Positions 1 through 9,435 of a DNA stretch of 64,000 bases are shown here, piece after piece; the first letter of the stretch is position 1; each line of letters opens with the position of its first letter. Under the pieces are notes generated by a model. The model was not told the origin of the DNA. It worked only from the letters and a program-made list of their open reading frames with translations, and did not search any database. Source of the DNA: Sepioteuthis lessoniana (Eukaryota; Mollusca; Cephalopoda; Myopsida; Loliginidae); the NCBI GenBank assembly GCA_963585895.1, contig OY757904.1, positions 154,843,919-154,907,918 of the forward strand, written 5' to 3'. Both the position numbers and the translations under genes were made by a program.

Positions 1-222
1 TGCACACAGGAAATGCAGTGTTGCATAACTCCCTTCTTGCGCTTGAATTAACCCGAGCATATTGTTCGTTTGTTCTTTTTCTCCCACACCCTTGATTGTA
101 TTTCTTGTAGCCGCAAAGAAATGTGCGATGCTCCTGTCGGAACCACTTGTTGATCACCGGCCAAGAAGTGAAATGTTTCGAAGAAGTTGATGTAACATGG
201 GGGCTGAGGGGATATCGTCACA
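1..222 (+). mobile_element. 5' LTR (cut by window start) of non-autonomous LTR element
   Basis: This stretch aligns with 3,158-3,386, which lies about 3.1 kb downstream in the same orientation; both end in a TATCGTCACA-like string. The pair is read as the two LTRs of one element. The left copy is cut by the window edge, so neither its start nor its target-site duplication can be seen. The LTRs differ at several positions, so the insertion is older than the one at 27,278-32,301. Confidence 0.7.
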
Positions 223-223
223 A

Positions 224-240
224 TGGCGCCGTTGACCAGG
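224..240 (+). other. Putative primer-binding site
   Basis: A TGGCGCC-starting string follows the LTR end by one base, the expected place for a tRNA primer-binding site. TGGCGCC begins many tRNA-primed PBSs, but the rest was not matched confidently to one tRNA. The call rests on position and the TGG start. Confidence 0.5.
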
Positions 241-856
241 AAGAAAAAAGACCCGATGAAAAAAAAAAAATAAGAAAGGATCGAGGGACGGAGGAATCGA
301 GGAGAGAACGGATGAAGAAAAAAGGGAAAAAAAATGCAATAATGACCCTTCGAGCAGCGAGAAAAGAAAAGAAGAAAGGAAATAGAAAACGAAAGAAACA
401 AAGAGGGAAAAAAAGATGGAAAAGAAAGAAATCTACAAAGGTAGGAGTACACATTTACCCACCCCCAGCACTTGAAAATAAGAAGAAAAAACTTTTCGAA
501 TAAGGAAATTTTAAGATGTAGAAAAAAACAAACAAACAAGTAATCTATTTCGTTTTTGTGCGTGTGTGTATTTTTAAACCCTTGATTGCTATTGATTTTT
601 TTTGTTGTGTCTTTGTTAGAAGGGAAGAGAAGTATATATATTTCCTTACCCTCGACGGACACTTAGCTTGACCGTTAAAAGCTTGTTTGTTTTTGCCTAG
701 TAGTTTTCATAGCATTTTTATACTTAAGTGATAGGACCAGTGGTTTAAAAAAATTGTTGTCCCTTCTGGGAAGTTTTGAAATACTTTTTATGCTTGAGAG
801 GGGATGGGTCACCGATAAAAAAAAAGAAGAAAATTGCTAAAAGAAAAAAAATGGAT

Positions 857-862
<6 letters not shown>

Positions 863-893
<31 letters not shown>

Positions 894-905
894 GTGAGTG
901 AGTGA
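863..905 (+). repeat. (GA)n then (GTGA)n microsatellite
   Basis: A run of GA dinucleotides passes into GTGA tetranucleotides inside the LTR element's purine-rich interior. Confidence 0.9.
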
Positions 906-2820
906 GATCGCTTAGATAGTTTAAATCGGATTGGTCAACGTAGAATCGTTCCGAGTGCAGAAGGGGAATGGAGAACTACCACAAAAAAAGGGGGAAAAAT
1001 GGAAAAAACTGGGGAAAATTTAAACAAAAAAAGAAAAAAAAGGAGGAACAGATAAAGACATAAAAAAAGGACAAGGAGAATGAATGGTAGAACAGAAAAA
1101 AAATGAAGTGAACATAAAAAAAAGTAATATAAGATAGAAAATGAAAATAAAAAATGGACAGAGATGAAGAAAAGAAAAAAAAAAAAGAGAGAAAAGACTA
1201 GTGATAAAAAGAAAGAGAAAAAGAAGACAATGAAAAAGACTAAGAGAGTGAAAAGAGGAAGAAAGAGGGATTGCTAAAGTAAGGAATTTTTGTCCCTGCA
1301 TCCATGTCTGTCTCAGTTCTAAAAAGAAGAATTTACTGTTGGATTTGAAAAAGAAAAGAAAGTTTTCGTTTTTTTTTTTGTCGATTTAAAAAAAATAAAC
1401 GGTTGGAAGCAAACGCTATCACCTTACACAACCCAGACCACCCCTGGTAGAGGGAAGAAGTCAAGTGGACTGGAGAGAAGGAAAGAGAGAAGCAAAGAGA
1501 AATAGTGGAAGCGGGCAAAGATCCCAAGGGAAGAGACACAAAGGTTAGAAGGTGGATGAGTGACAGAGATTTCGCCAGAACAATTTTTTTATATATTGGC
1601 AATTGGAGTTGTTTTATTTTTATTATTTTATTTTATTTTTTTTTTGTTTAATTAGAATTGATTTTTTGTTACCCTTTTTCCTTTTTTTTTTTAGTCATAC
1701 TTTACCTTATTTTTTGTTAATTTTGGGGGATTGAGCCTGCCTTGTCATTTGCTTTGTTGTTTATTGTTGTTTGTTTTGTTGTTTGTTTGTTTTCTTTTGT
1801 TGTTGTTTGTTTTTCTTCTTTTTTTCCGTCATGGATTTTCTGTTTTTTTTTTACCTTCATGGATTTTCTGTTTTTTTTAAAGTTTAATTGCCCTTGGCAC
1901 TACTTCCCTTCGTCTAGTCATGTCCCCCTGGGGGTAGGTTGCACAGCGCCTCCGTTTCGAAGTCGGGTATCGAAGTGTAGTAAGTTATGCAATTGATGAT
2001 TTGGGAAGGCGAGAGGCCTGATTAACGAGATTTGAGTACCTTCAAGAAACGGTTGACGATAAGTTGAAAGGACGATGCTGGGCTGGGGCGGTGTCCGGTT
2101 GCTCCCCCTCTGGCTGGTCATGGCTGGCCGATCTGGGAGATGGTTTAAATTGCTTTGTTTTTTTATCTTTTGAAAATCCATGGAGATTGCTGGCAGGGTG
2201 CTGGAGTGGCGAAAAGTTCCTAGCTCAACTGTTACTAGGTTTGAATTACGGGGCCAGGGGCAACATATGCTGTGAACCCCCCATGAGGGTTTTTCCCGAT
2301 GCAACACATAAACAACTGCTGAGATAGATGATGCTCACAATTGCAGGGAGCCCTCTTGGTATGGAATATCGTTGAGGGTAATATGAAAGATGGCGGTGAT
2401 TTGAAAGTCCTCCAAAGTTCCGGATATGAAGTATTGTTTGGGGTAGATCGCGAAATAGAGGTGTTTAAAAGTCATCTGAGATAAAATGTAGCAGCAAGGT
2501 GGTGAGGGTCGGATATGTATAGGCCTTGACGGTGTTTAGGTCCTGACATAGCATTTTGCTAACCACAGAGACCATAATGCCCTTGACCCGTAAGTGAAAT
2601 AATTAGCAGTCCTTTTTGACCAATTGGTTGAGAGTTGGGGAGCGGAGAAATATGCTATCCCAGCATATTGCAGTTTGTTGTAATTTTGTAAAGTAACCTC
2701 TATTGCGTGTGCTTTTGTGAAAGAAGCAAGGAGGGCTCCGTTTGAATTGTGAAAATTTTGTCTGTATTTTACATTTATTTTGTTTTATATATGTGTGTAA
2801 TTTATTGTGAATAAATGACA

Positions 2821-2838
2821 AGGGTAAGAGGGGTGGTA
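2821..2838 (+). other. Polypurine tract before the 3' LTR
   Basis: A G/A-rich tract (AGGGTAAGAGGGGTGG) directly precedes the TGTAACAC start of the downstream LTR. Plus-strand priming PPTs occupy this position in LTR elements. Confidence 0.55.
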
Positions 2839-3381
2839 TGTAACACTATGTAGCTGGTCCGCCAAGTAGACGATTCCTTTGTCTTTTTCGGCACGAAACC
2901 AGACAAAGGGTTTTGGACTCGAGATCTCGGGTGATCGGAAGTGGGTAAGGGAACGCGAGGAGGGAGTTGGACAAAGGAGCACGAGGAAAGAGTTGGCGAG
3001 GTACGAGGGACAGAGGCTGTCGACGCAGGACAACAGAGAGACCAGTCGGCATCAGTGAATCCAGGACCGGTGAAAGAAGACCGATCAAGATGGGTTGGCA
3101 TTCCTAGTAGCGTTGTAGAATTTTCGCTAGAACCCACTCTAGCGTTTGTGTACATTTGCGCACAGGAAATGCAGTGTTGTATAACTCCCTTCTTTCGCTT
3201 GAATAAACCCAAGCATATTGTTCGTTTGTTCATTTGTTCTTTTTCTCCCACTTCCTTGATTGTATTTCTTGTAGCCGCAACGAAATGTGCGATGCTCCTA
3301 TCAGAACCACTAGTTGATCACCGGGCAAGAAGTGAAATGTTTCGAAGGATTTGATGTAACGTGGGGGCCGAAGGGTTATCG

Positions 3382-3386
<5 letters not shown>
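2839..3386 (+). mobile_element. 3' LTR of the non-autonomous element
   Basis: This 548-bp segment starts TGTAACAC after the polypurine tract and ends GTCACA. Its last 230 bp match the window start. It contains AATAAA near 3,201, a plausible polyadenylation signal within an R region. The right flank runs straight into a CA microsatellite, so the exact last base is uncertain by a few nucleotides. Confidence 0.7.

Positions 3387-3428
<42 letters not shown>
3381..3428 (+). repeat. (CA)n microsatellite
   Basis: About 22 CA dinucleotides abut the 3' end of the LTR. The target site may have been a CA run, or the tract grew from the LTR's terminal CACA. Confidence 0.95.
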
Positions 3429-3432
<4 letters not shown>

Positions 3433-3439
3433 AATATTT

Positions 3440-3930
3440 TGCAAACTATATTCGAAGAAGAATGGCAATGTATTTTGGAAGGCTGTGTTTTCTCCGCTGT
3501 TGGTCATTTGTCTCTTTAAGGATTTGAAGAAGAGTCTGAGGCCATGTGCCAGTGTGTCCAGCCTAAAGGCAGAAGGGGAAAGAAAACAGGTCGCACACTA
3601 TATAGGCAGCCATGTTACATGTTTTGAGCTAGATGTCGCAAGCTGAGAGAGCGGGGAATAAGAGAATAAGCTTTCTAAAGTGTAGAGTATATATAGTCAG
3701 CATGTGATATGAACAGCCCCGAACACATGATTTATTTTGCAGAGGAGAACACTGTGTGTGCGGATGTAGTTGGGTGCACAAGTTGGTGATTTCTTTGTCC
3801 AGTAGTTTCAGGAAACTAATAAATATACCTACATGAGGAATTTTTGTTTGGGGAACGAGTGATTTATTGATACTATTTTAAAGAATAATTTTGCACAGGC
3901 GGACATCGACGAGCAATTAAAAAATATAGG
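3440..3930 (-). repeat. Left inverted arm of a tRNA-Asp unit, block A0
   Basis: This matches the left arm at 32,457-33,090 (A1) and 57,660-58,300 (A2). Its reverse complement resembles the right arms at 5,650-6,232 and 13,786-14,500. Shared landmarks, in mirrored order, are an ACTATATAG string, a CA(C/T)GTG/CATG-type motif and a gtcgtcgatg-like inner end. The ~162-bp segment that is tandemly duplicated in A1 and A2 is single here (about 3,788-3,949). Confidence 0.6.
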
Positions 3931-4087
3931 AGTGAAAATGCTAAAATGCACATTTTTTGTGTAAGAATTAGTGTTCTGATCTAAGATCTTATTTTCTTTC
4001 GTACATTTGACGAATTGTCCTGCATTGAACGAATTATAGGAAATAAAAGAGCTTACACAGACATTATTATAGTATTAAATTATTTAC

Positions 4088-4159
4088 GTCCACGGCGGGG
4101 AAGCGATTATCGGTCTCCCGCGCGACAGTCGGTGATATTTACCACTATACTACCGAGGA
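4088..4159 (-). pseudogene. tRNA-Asp-derived pseudogene
   Basis: Reverse complement aligns with tRNA-Asp and keeps the 5' half (TCCTCGGTAGTATAGTGG, the A box). The T arm is broken: the GGTTCGATTCC-type B box has become a TAATCGCTTCC-like string, and the anticodon and acceptor stems mispair. The same damaged version sits at 33,252 and 58,462 in the other A blocks, so decay preceded the block duplication. Confidence 0.8.
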
Positions 4160-4355
4160 CAGATTGAAACAATGTTTCTTATTTTAACACATAATCATAA
4201 CATCACTTGCACGTGGTCGTCGACTGACTCGAAACCATAAACACTATCTGCTCACAATCTTCATAGACAATCAGTACTATAGACTTATGCATAAAGCATA
4301 CATCAATCTTGATATCTATCTATCTATCTATCTATCTATCTGTGTTTTGTGAACG
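4160..4355 (+). repeat. Unit sequence ending in a (TATC)n microsatellite
   Basis: The diverged flank following the tRNA-like segment ends in about seven TATC repeats (4,312-4,340). It corresponds to 33,324-33,530 and 58,534-58,740, where the tetranucleotide number differs. No coding signal is seen. Confidence 0.75.
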
Positions 4356-4685
4356 GCACAAAAAGTCAAAGATATAAAAAACTTCCCAGAACCAACGGAC
4401 TCCAAATCGCTCCGACGATTCCTGGGAATGGTAATTTTTTACTGGAAATTAATCCCACAGGCTGCAGATGTGCTACTGCTTTTGACTGAAGCCATTAAAA
4501 ACAATCCTGCAGCTAAAACACTAGAATTAGGCCTACCTGAAAAAGAAGCATTTATCAAAATAAAAGACATCCTTGCCGAAGTATCTGCATTGACACACCC
4601 TGATCCAAATGCCACACAATATCACCTTGTCACAGATAGCTCCAACTATGCTGTAGGTGCAGCACTACACCAAATAATATCAGCA
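4356..4685 (+). pseudogene. Ty3/Gypsy pol fragment (RT end to RNase H start)
   Basis: The open frame reads the conserved end of a Ty3/Gypsy reverse transcriptase (LRRFLGM followed by FYWKLIP, close to the family LRxFLGLxNFYRRFIP) and then the start of RNase H (VTDSSNYAVGAAL, matching the DASxxxxGAVL active-site block). There is no RT catalytic core upstream and the frame runs into unit sequence after about 4,685. It is a roughly 330-bp scrap, absent at the matching place in A1 and A2, and more diverged than the Gypsy copy at 22,675-25,792. It may have arrived by aberrant repair. Confidence 0.8.
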
Positions 4686-5084
4686 ATTTTTGATTGTGGA
4701 ACGAGTTATTTATGGATACTATTTTTGAGAATTATTTTGCATACGCAGTCATCGACGGGCAATTAGAAAATATAGGAGTGAGTGAAAATCCTATAAACAC
4801 CATTATACGTCTCAGAATTAGCGTTCTGATCTGCTACCATATTGAATATTTGACAGAACCAGTGGGGAAGAATAAAAATAAGATATTTGATAAAACCAAA
4901 ATAAATTTAAAAAAAAAACACTTTGTCTTAATAATGAATGGCATTGGTTATTTTCTTACGTACATTTCAATTTCGTAAGCTGAACCACTGGGAATTAATT
5001 TTTATAAACTCTATATACATATTTTAATATTTATGTGAATCATAAGAGCTTACAGAGATATTTTAATTGTATCAAAATAGTTAC
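4686..5084 (+). repeat. Unit sequence upstream of a tRNA-Asp gene
   Basis: This resembles 34,710-35,160 and 59,985-60,415: a 'ggaacgagt..attta..gatactatttt' block, then 'gcgttctgatctg..accacattgaatatttg', then A/G-rich sequence. In A1 and A2 the counterpart is not followed by a tRNA gene. No coding signal is seen. Confidence 0.6.
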
Positions 5085-5156
5085 CTCCCCGGCGGGGAAT
5101 CGAACCCCGGTCTCCCGCGTGACAGGCGGGGATACTTACCACTATACTACCGAGGA
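5085..5156 (-). tRNA. tRNA-Asp (GTC)
   Basis: The 72-nt reverse complement folds as a complete cloverleaf. The acceptor stem TCCTCGG pairs with CCGGGGA, the discriminator is G73, the A box is TAGTATAGTGG, the anticodon loop is CTGTCAC (anticodon GTC), and the T arm is CCGGGGTTCGATTCCCCG. The usual tRNA-Asp U7-A66 pair appears here as G7-C66, a compensated change. A minus-strand TTTT lies about 8 nt past the 3' end and can terminate Pol III. Confidence 0.93.
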
Positions 5157-5452
5157 CCAGATAATTACGTTTGCTTACTGCTAATATTTGAACATATGAT
5201 AATAACATCACTCGTTGAAATTCGTCGACAGAACCTATGAAGTAGAAGAAGAAAAAGAAGAGGAAGAAGAAGAAGAAGAAAATACTTGTTACCACGGTAA
5301 TTAAAAAAGTAAAAAAGATTTTCTTTCGATATTTAATGAAATTTTGTTTTTTCTTTCGTAGATGCGAGTTTCGTAAACTAAAATGCTTGGAATGTATTAT
5401 TGGAAAATACACATCTTCTACAAGCATTTTTATATTGAAAAAAAAAAAATAC
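5157..5452 (+). repeat. Inter-tRNA spacer with polypurine (GAA) tract
   Basis: Contains an A/G-rich (GAA)n-type tract at about 5,240-5,281 and the conserved 'tttctttcgatatttaatgaa' block found before most tRNA-Asp copies. It matches 36,370-36,596 and 61,640-61,866. No coding signal is seen. Confidence 0.7.
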
Positions 5453-5524
5453 CTCCCCGGCGGGGAATCGAACCCCGGTCTCCCGCGTGACAGGCGGGGA
5501 TACTTACCACTATACTACCGAGGA
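5453..5524 (-). tRNA. tRNA-Asp (GTC)
   Basis: Identical in sequence to the copy at 5,085, with all stems, both internal promoter boxes and the GTC anticodon intact. A run of about 12 T on the minus strand (5,439-5,450) follows almost at once, a strong Pol III terminator. The two genes lie 296 bp apart in the same orientation. Confidence 0.94.
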
Positions 5525-5649
5525 CAGGCTGCCTCATTGCGCCTGACTGCTGATATTTTTACAGATAATAATAACAAGACTTTCATGAAGTTGCTGATTG
5601 ATTATGTTAATGAAAGACGTTGACATTACCTTTATGACTTACACTACTA

Positions 5650-6232
5650 CATCTTTTAAATGGTCGTCGATGGTCACGTGGTGGAAAACATTCTAGAAAA
5701 ATACGATTCTTGATTCACTTGTTTCTGAAAGAAAACGTGGTGGATGTCAGTAAATTCATTTGTAAGGGGAACCTATTGGACAAAGAAATCACGTGTTTTG
5801 TATTGCCAAATATGTCTGCGTATTATTTTTTCCTGTAACAAATAAATCTTATGTTTACAGCCGGTCACGTGACATGTTTATCTCTATATACTCAACACTT
5901 TCATTCTTTGCTCTCCCAGCAAGAGACACAGAGGTCAAGACACGTGACATAGACTACTATATAGTCTGTGATTTAGAGGACTTACTCTCTTTTCCTCTCG
6001 TTCTGTCTTCCAGCTGGACGTGTTCCGGTCTCGCGCACGCGCACGGCCTCAGACATGTCGTCACATTCCGAGACAGACAGAAAGTCAACGTGGTCGGACA
6101 TACATCCCTCAAAAATACACTGCCATTCTCGAGTATATTAGTACTTCGCGCAGAATACTAAGTCAAGCCCCATATACAGTCGCACTGGACACTTTTTAAT
6201 ATTTTAGTTCCTCGCATCGACCTACATAAAAG
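5650..6232 (+). repeat. Right arm of a tRNA-Asp unit, block A0, rich in CACGTG
   Basis: Starts at a 'ttttaaatggtcgtcgatgg' string and carries four CACGTG hexamers (near 5,675, 5,791, 5,866 and 5,941), followed by the palindrome ACTATATAGT. The same order occurs at 36,791-37,305 and 62,070-62,575, and more loosely at 13,786, 19,700, 44,853 and 50,931. The CACGTG sites resemble E-boxes, but regulatory use is not shown. Confidence 0.65.
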
Positions 6233-7045
6233 TAAAATAAAGTTGATGACAGTCGTCAAGGGTGAACCGAAAGCTTCCTTTTCCATAGCTACTACACCGA
6301 GGTATAGGAGATGGCGCCACTCTTTCCTCCGGATTGCTCCATATAACCCTTGATATGTATCTGATAATGCTGAGTGTTAAGTAATGTTATAGTAAAATAT
6401 ATCAAATCTCTTCTGATTCACCCACTTAACTCTTCACACACCTAACAACTAAAACACAAAAAACACAGACCGACAGACATCGACATTGCTGAAGAAAATA
6501 GCATCTACTGGACGTTGACCCAACAACGGCCAGTGTCAAACTGAGAAAATCATGGCTTCTGCCCATAAGCTCCCGGATACGCTATTCAAAACCCCCAGAA
6601 AATTCTCAGTTATAAAAAAGGTCACTTTATCAACCAATCATTTTTTCCTCTAGTAGTGCTTTCTGAAGCCGGTGTTTGAAGTCAGGAATATATAAATAGG
6701 GCAAACGGGGGTCACAGGAGGAGTTGAATCACCAGCCGTCTCTGTGAGCGTCACCCGACAACACTGTCAGACCAGATCAAAGCGACCTCTTGCCGCCGAT
6801 CAGATAACCATCCTCAGCCGGCTTAGATATATCATTCGCTTGTTTATTTTGTTTAATTCAATAAACGAAATAAAACTTAATCTTTTTGTTATACTTATTT
6901 TTCTTGCAAACACACGGTTGTACATTACAGTAAGGAGGTATCAATACCAATTTTAAGACTTTGATGTGACACGACCTGGGACTGAACCCCGGTCTCCCGG
7001 CGAACACTCTAAACACGAGACCAATGAGCCGGTAGCCGTACAAAA
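6233..7045 (+). mobile_element. Unclassified insert with CCAAT, TATA and poly(A) signals (possible solo LTR)
   Basis: The right arm is interrupted here relative to 20,280-20,300, where the same arm is continuous, so 6,233-7,045 is inserted sequence. It contains ACCAATCA near 6,634, TATATAAATAG near 6,691, then AATAAA-type signals near 6,860. This order is typical of an LTR promoter and R region. No terminal TG..CA pair or target-site duplication could be fixed. Counterparts are 37,306-38,358 and 62,576-63,636, which also hold a short LINE. Confidence 0.4.
6966..7036 (-). repeat. tRNA-like segment (possible SINE head)
   Basis: The reverse complement has an A-box-like CCGGCTCATTGG and a B-box-like GGGGTTCAGTCCC about 30 nt apart, as in tRNA-derived SINE heads. 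The acceptor ends do not pair, so this is not a functional tRNA. Copies are at about 38,274-38,343 and 63,550-63,621. Confidence 0.4.
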
Positions 7046-7519
7046 TAGGATATAAATGTAAGATTTCTGACATTTTTATCCTTTGTTTTAGGTAAAATAC
7101 TCATTCACAAAAATATTCTTGATAGTCACACACACACATACACGTAAGAATATATAAGAAAAAAATATTCTGACATTTATACCGTATTGTAATGTTTCCT
7201 TCTTTTTTTCCTTGGTGATATATACATTTATTTTGTTTTCTATTGCCTTGTTATGTAATATTCCTTTGCCTACGTTGTTTATATTATTTACTTTTTAACA
7301 ACATACCCAACAACACTCTGTCATTTCAGTACAACATGTCTTCGAAATTCTGACCGCTGTTATTAGAAACAAAATTGAATTTATTTACTAACAATTCGCA
7401 GATTAAATTCATTTTTGTAAGTTTCTTTGTAGAAAATCAAGCCGTAACCTCAACACACTTGCAATCTCCATTGTTTTATTAGTCTAACTCTCCAGTTAGG
7501 TCTACGTTAATCAGTTAAA
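7046..7519 (+). repeat. Outer right arm and unit sequence, block A0
   Basis: Resumes the arm after the insert: 'tgtaatgtttccttc', 'cctacgttgtttatatta', 'gctgttattag' and 'caatctccattg' landmarks match 20,300-20,750 and 38,360-38,826. No coding signal is seen. Confidence 0.65.
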
Positions 7520-7795
7520 GAAATCATCATCATCATCATCATGTCGTGCCGCTAGCACGTATATCCCTGACCCTCTCTCGCCACGTCTCCCTATCGTTCA
7601 TCGCTTCTGGCAGGTCTTCAGGGCTACATCCCGTATCCTCATATAGCTGCTGTATGTATGTTCGGGCTGGTCGTCCTGCTATTGCTCGGCCATATGTGGG
7701 GGTCCATAGGAGTACATCACTTATGACCTCGTCCCTGCTTCTCCAGCAGTGTCCTGCATGTCTGGTTCGTCTAGCTTGTATAGTTTTCGTGATTT
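7520..7795 (-). mobile_element. 3' end of an RTE-like LINE, truncated
   Basis: Nearly identical to 38,827-39,100, the 3' end of the longer LINE, including the (ATG)n tail that abuts the unit sequence (a CAT run on the plus strand at 7,528-7,542). Translation on the minus strand gives the C-terminal part of the LINE protein (TYGRAIAGRPARTYIQ). The match stops abruptly at about 7,795, where BEL/Pao RT sequence begins, so the rest of the LINE was lost in a deletion that also removed the BEL/Pao 3' end. Confidence 0.85.
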
Positions 7796-8800
7796 ATCAT
7801 TAAAGTTTTAAGTTCTTCACAATTTGTATTCCACGATCTAAGGTGATAATGACCCTTTTCCATACGATAATTAGCCATTGTGTATAGGTCTGATAACATT
7901 TCAACAGTGTGACCGGTTTAATTAGGTTATCCACATAGACATTTTTCTTTAACATGTCAGTGCAGTTATTAGCCGGAAATATGCGTGCATGGTGTTTTAT
8001 TATAAAATTCAAAATGAAGGGGCTGGCGTTAAATCCAAAAAAAAGTGTGGTATATCTAAAACAAACCGGCCTATTCCCTTCCTTCATAAAAAAACAAAAC
8101 CTGTTACGGTCCTCGATAGAGCCGATTTTAATCATAAGGAAAGCCTTACGAATATCTGCTCACATAACATATTCATTAGATCTAAAAAGCAACAATAAGT
8201 TTAACATATCTCCCATTAAATTTATGCCCGGGTAAGCTGCTTCATTTAAAGAATATTTCCCATTAGTCTTCATGGAGCAGTTGAAAACGGGTCTAATCTT
8301 TGTGGTAGTTTGCTCATCCATCTTGAAAACAAGCCTATGTGGTATCCAAATATATTTTGAAAAATCCTCAGGTGCTACCCTAAAACGTTCAATGATACCT
8401 TCTCGCTCCTGCTGATGGAATACCTCAACATAATCATTGAGTAATTTTTGTTGCTCGAGCTTGTTAATTACTCTGTTTAAAACAGAAAGAGCAACTCTGT
8501 GAATGGAAGGCACAGACTTTATTTTGTCCTCATGCCAGGGAAGTTTAACGTGATAAGCATTATCTCTGAATTCAATGGATTTTTCAAATTCCATAATTTT
8601 ATGTTGATCATAGTCACAAATAGCCTCATCTTCTGAAGATATACCCAGAGAATCTACATCAAACATTTTCTTTAAATTCCTTTCTACTTGACTTTCAACA
8701 AAAGTTTCAGCAAAAGGATCAGGGTAACTCTTTATCGGGTTCATTACAAAATTTACCCTCATGTCTAAGCATGTAGAAAATTTAGACACTATGGTATGAT
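7796..8800 (-). pseudogene. BEL/Pao reverse transcriptase, degenerate
   Basis: Read on the minus strand, this is the N-terminal two thirds of a BEL/Pao RT. A pre-RT region has the VNPIKS-like family string as VMNPIKS, followed by IWIPHRLVFK, IRPVFNCSMK, then ADIRKAFLMI (the first catalytic Asp block), LFFGFNASPF, and the YVDD-box as YVDN at 7,926-7,937. The frame is broken by one in-frame TGA at 8,160-8,162, and the second Asp of the YVDD box is Asn. Either lesion should abolish polymerase activity. The protein stops after about 45 residues past the YVDN box, where the LINE fragment begins. The matching downstream pol section survives in the other copy (42,206-42,707). Confidence 0.85.
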
Positions 8801-9435
8801 TATTATGTTGAAAATCTTTACTCAGTACCTTTTTAGGGGTACTTTGATATTTTATATAAAAAATGTTGGCAGTTGCCTGTAGGAAACTCCCAAGCAGAGC
8901 CCTTCATGCAGTCCACCATTTTGATGTTCTTCATGAATTGAATTTACATCGATGCCTAAAAGACCATGTACACGAATATCATTTTTCTCGTGCAGAAAAG
9001 CAAGTTTATAATTCAAGTTGAGTAAATTATTCTTAACAGATTTGAAGTTATCAAATCTTAAGTTCATATCGAATTCATCATCGATAAGAACAGGCAGGGG
9101 AAGGAATTACCCTTATTTACTTCAATCCCCACTACAACTTGGTTTAACTTTTTGTTTTAGACCCTAAAAAGGTTTTTACGATATATTCTACTGGAGAGAG
9201 GAAGGATTTATAACACCCTAGTTTTTCCATAACTTGTCCCGAGAAATAAGTTCTTTGACTGCCTGTATCAAAAAGGCAGTTCAATTTGTATTTTCGCTTC
9301 CCTTTAGAAACAGTAATTGCCACTATCGGTAAAATATAGGGCTGCTCTTGTATGCCAGTGTTGGTACACACATGCGTGGAAGCAGTTGAACTGTTTACAC
9401 TCTCGTCTGCTTTATCACAAAGGCGGGTAACATGG
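8801..9435 (-). pseudogene. BEL/Pao aspartic protease region, degenerate
   Basis: The minus-strand frame at 9,144-9,371 carries the retropepsin-like active site LFDTGSQRTYFS, the A17-type protease signature of BEL/Pao elements, in a context (PILPIVAITV then KGKRKYKLNCLFDTGS) usual for the family. The section at 8,852-9,067 holds the HGLLGIDV string that normally lies between protease and RT. Frames shift between the two sections, so the polyprotein is not continuous. The solo LTR at 9,436 separates this from the Gag zinc knuckles. Confidence 0.8.
9432..9435 (+). repeat. 4-bp target-site duplication (left)
   Basis: ATGG precedes the TGTCACG start of the solo LTR and recurs at 10,512-10,515 directly after its CACA end. 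Confidence 0.85.

Larger units (their letters stand above)
223..2838 (+). mobile_element. Non-coding internal region of the LTR element
   Basis: The 2.6 kb between the LTRs shows no Gag, protease, RT or integrase motif in any frame. About 240-530 and 960-1,380 are A/G-rich on the plus strand, 1,600-1,900 is T-rich, and 1,900-2,600 is mixed sequence without a coding signature. Long open frames on the minus strand over the A/G-rich parts are Phe/Ser/Leu low-complexity translations of the purine bias. LTRs with a PBS and PPT around a large non-coding interior fit a LARD-type non-autonomous retrotransposon that borrows proteins from a relative. Confidence 0.6.

Noticed and set aside
48-662. 204-codon minus-strand frame rich in Phe, Leu and Ser
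   Set aside because: It is the translation of A/G-rich low-complexity DNA inside an LTR element and has no domain.
1020-1301. 93-codon minus-strand frame
   Set aside because: Same purine bias; low-complexity translation.
5336-5623. 95-codon frame with GGESNPGLPRDRRGYLPLYY
   Set aside because: This peptide is the translation of the antisense tRNA-Asp gene and recurs at every copy.
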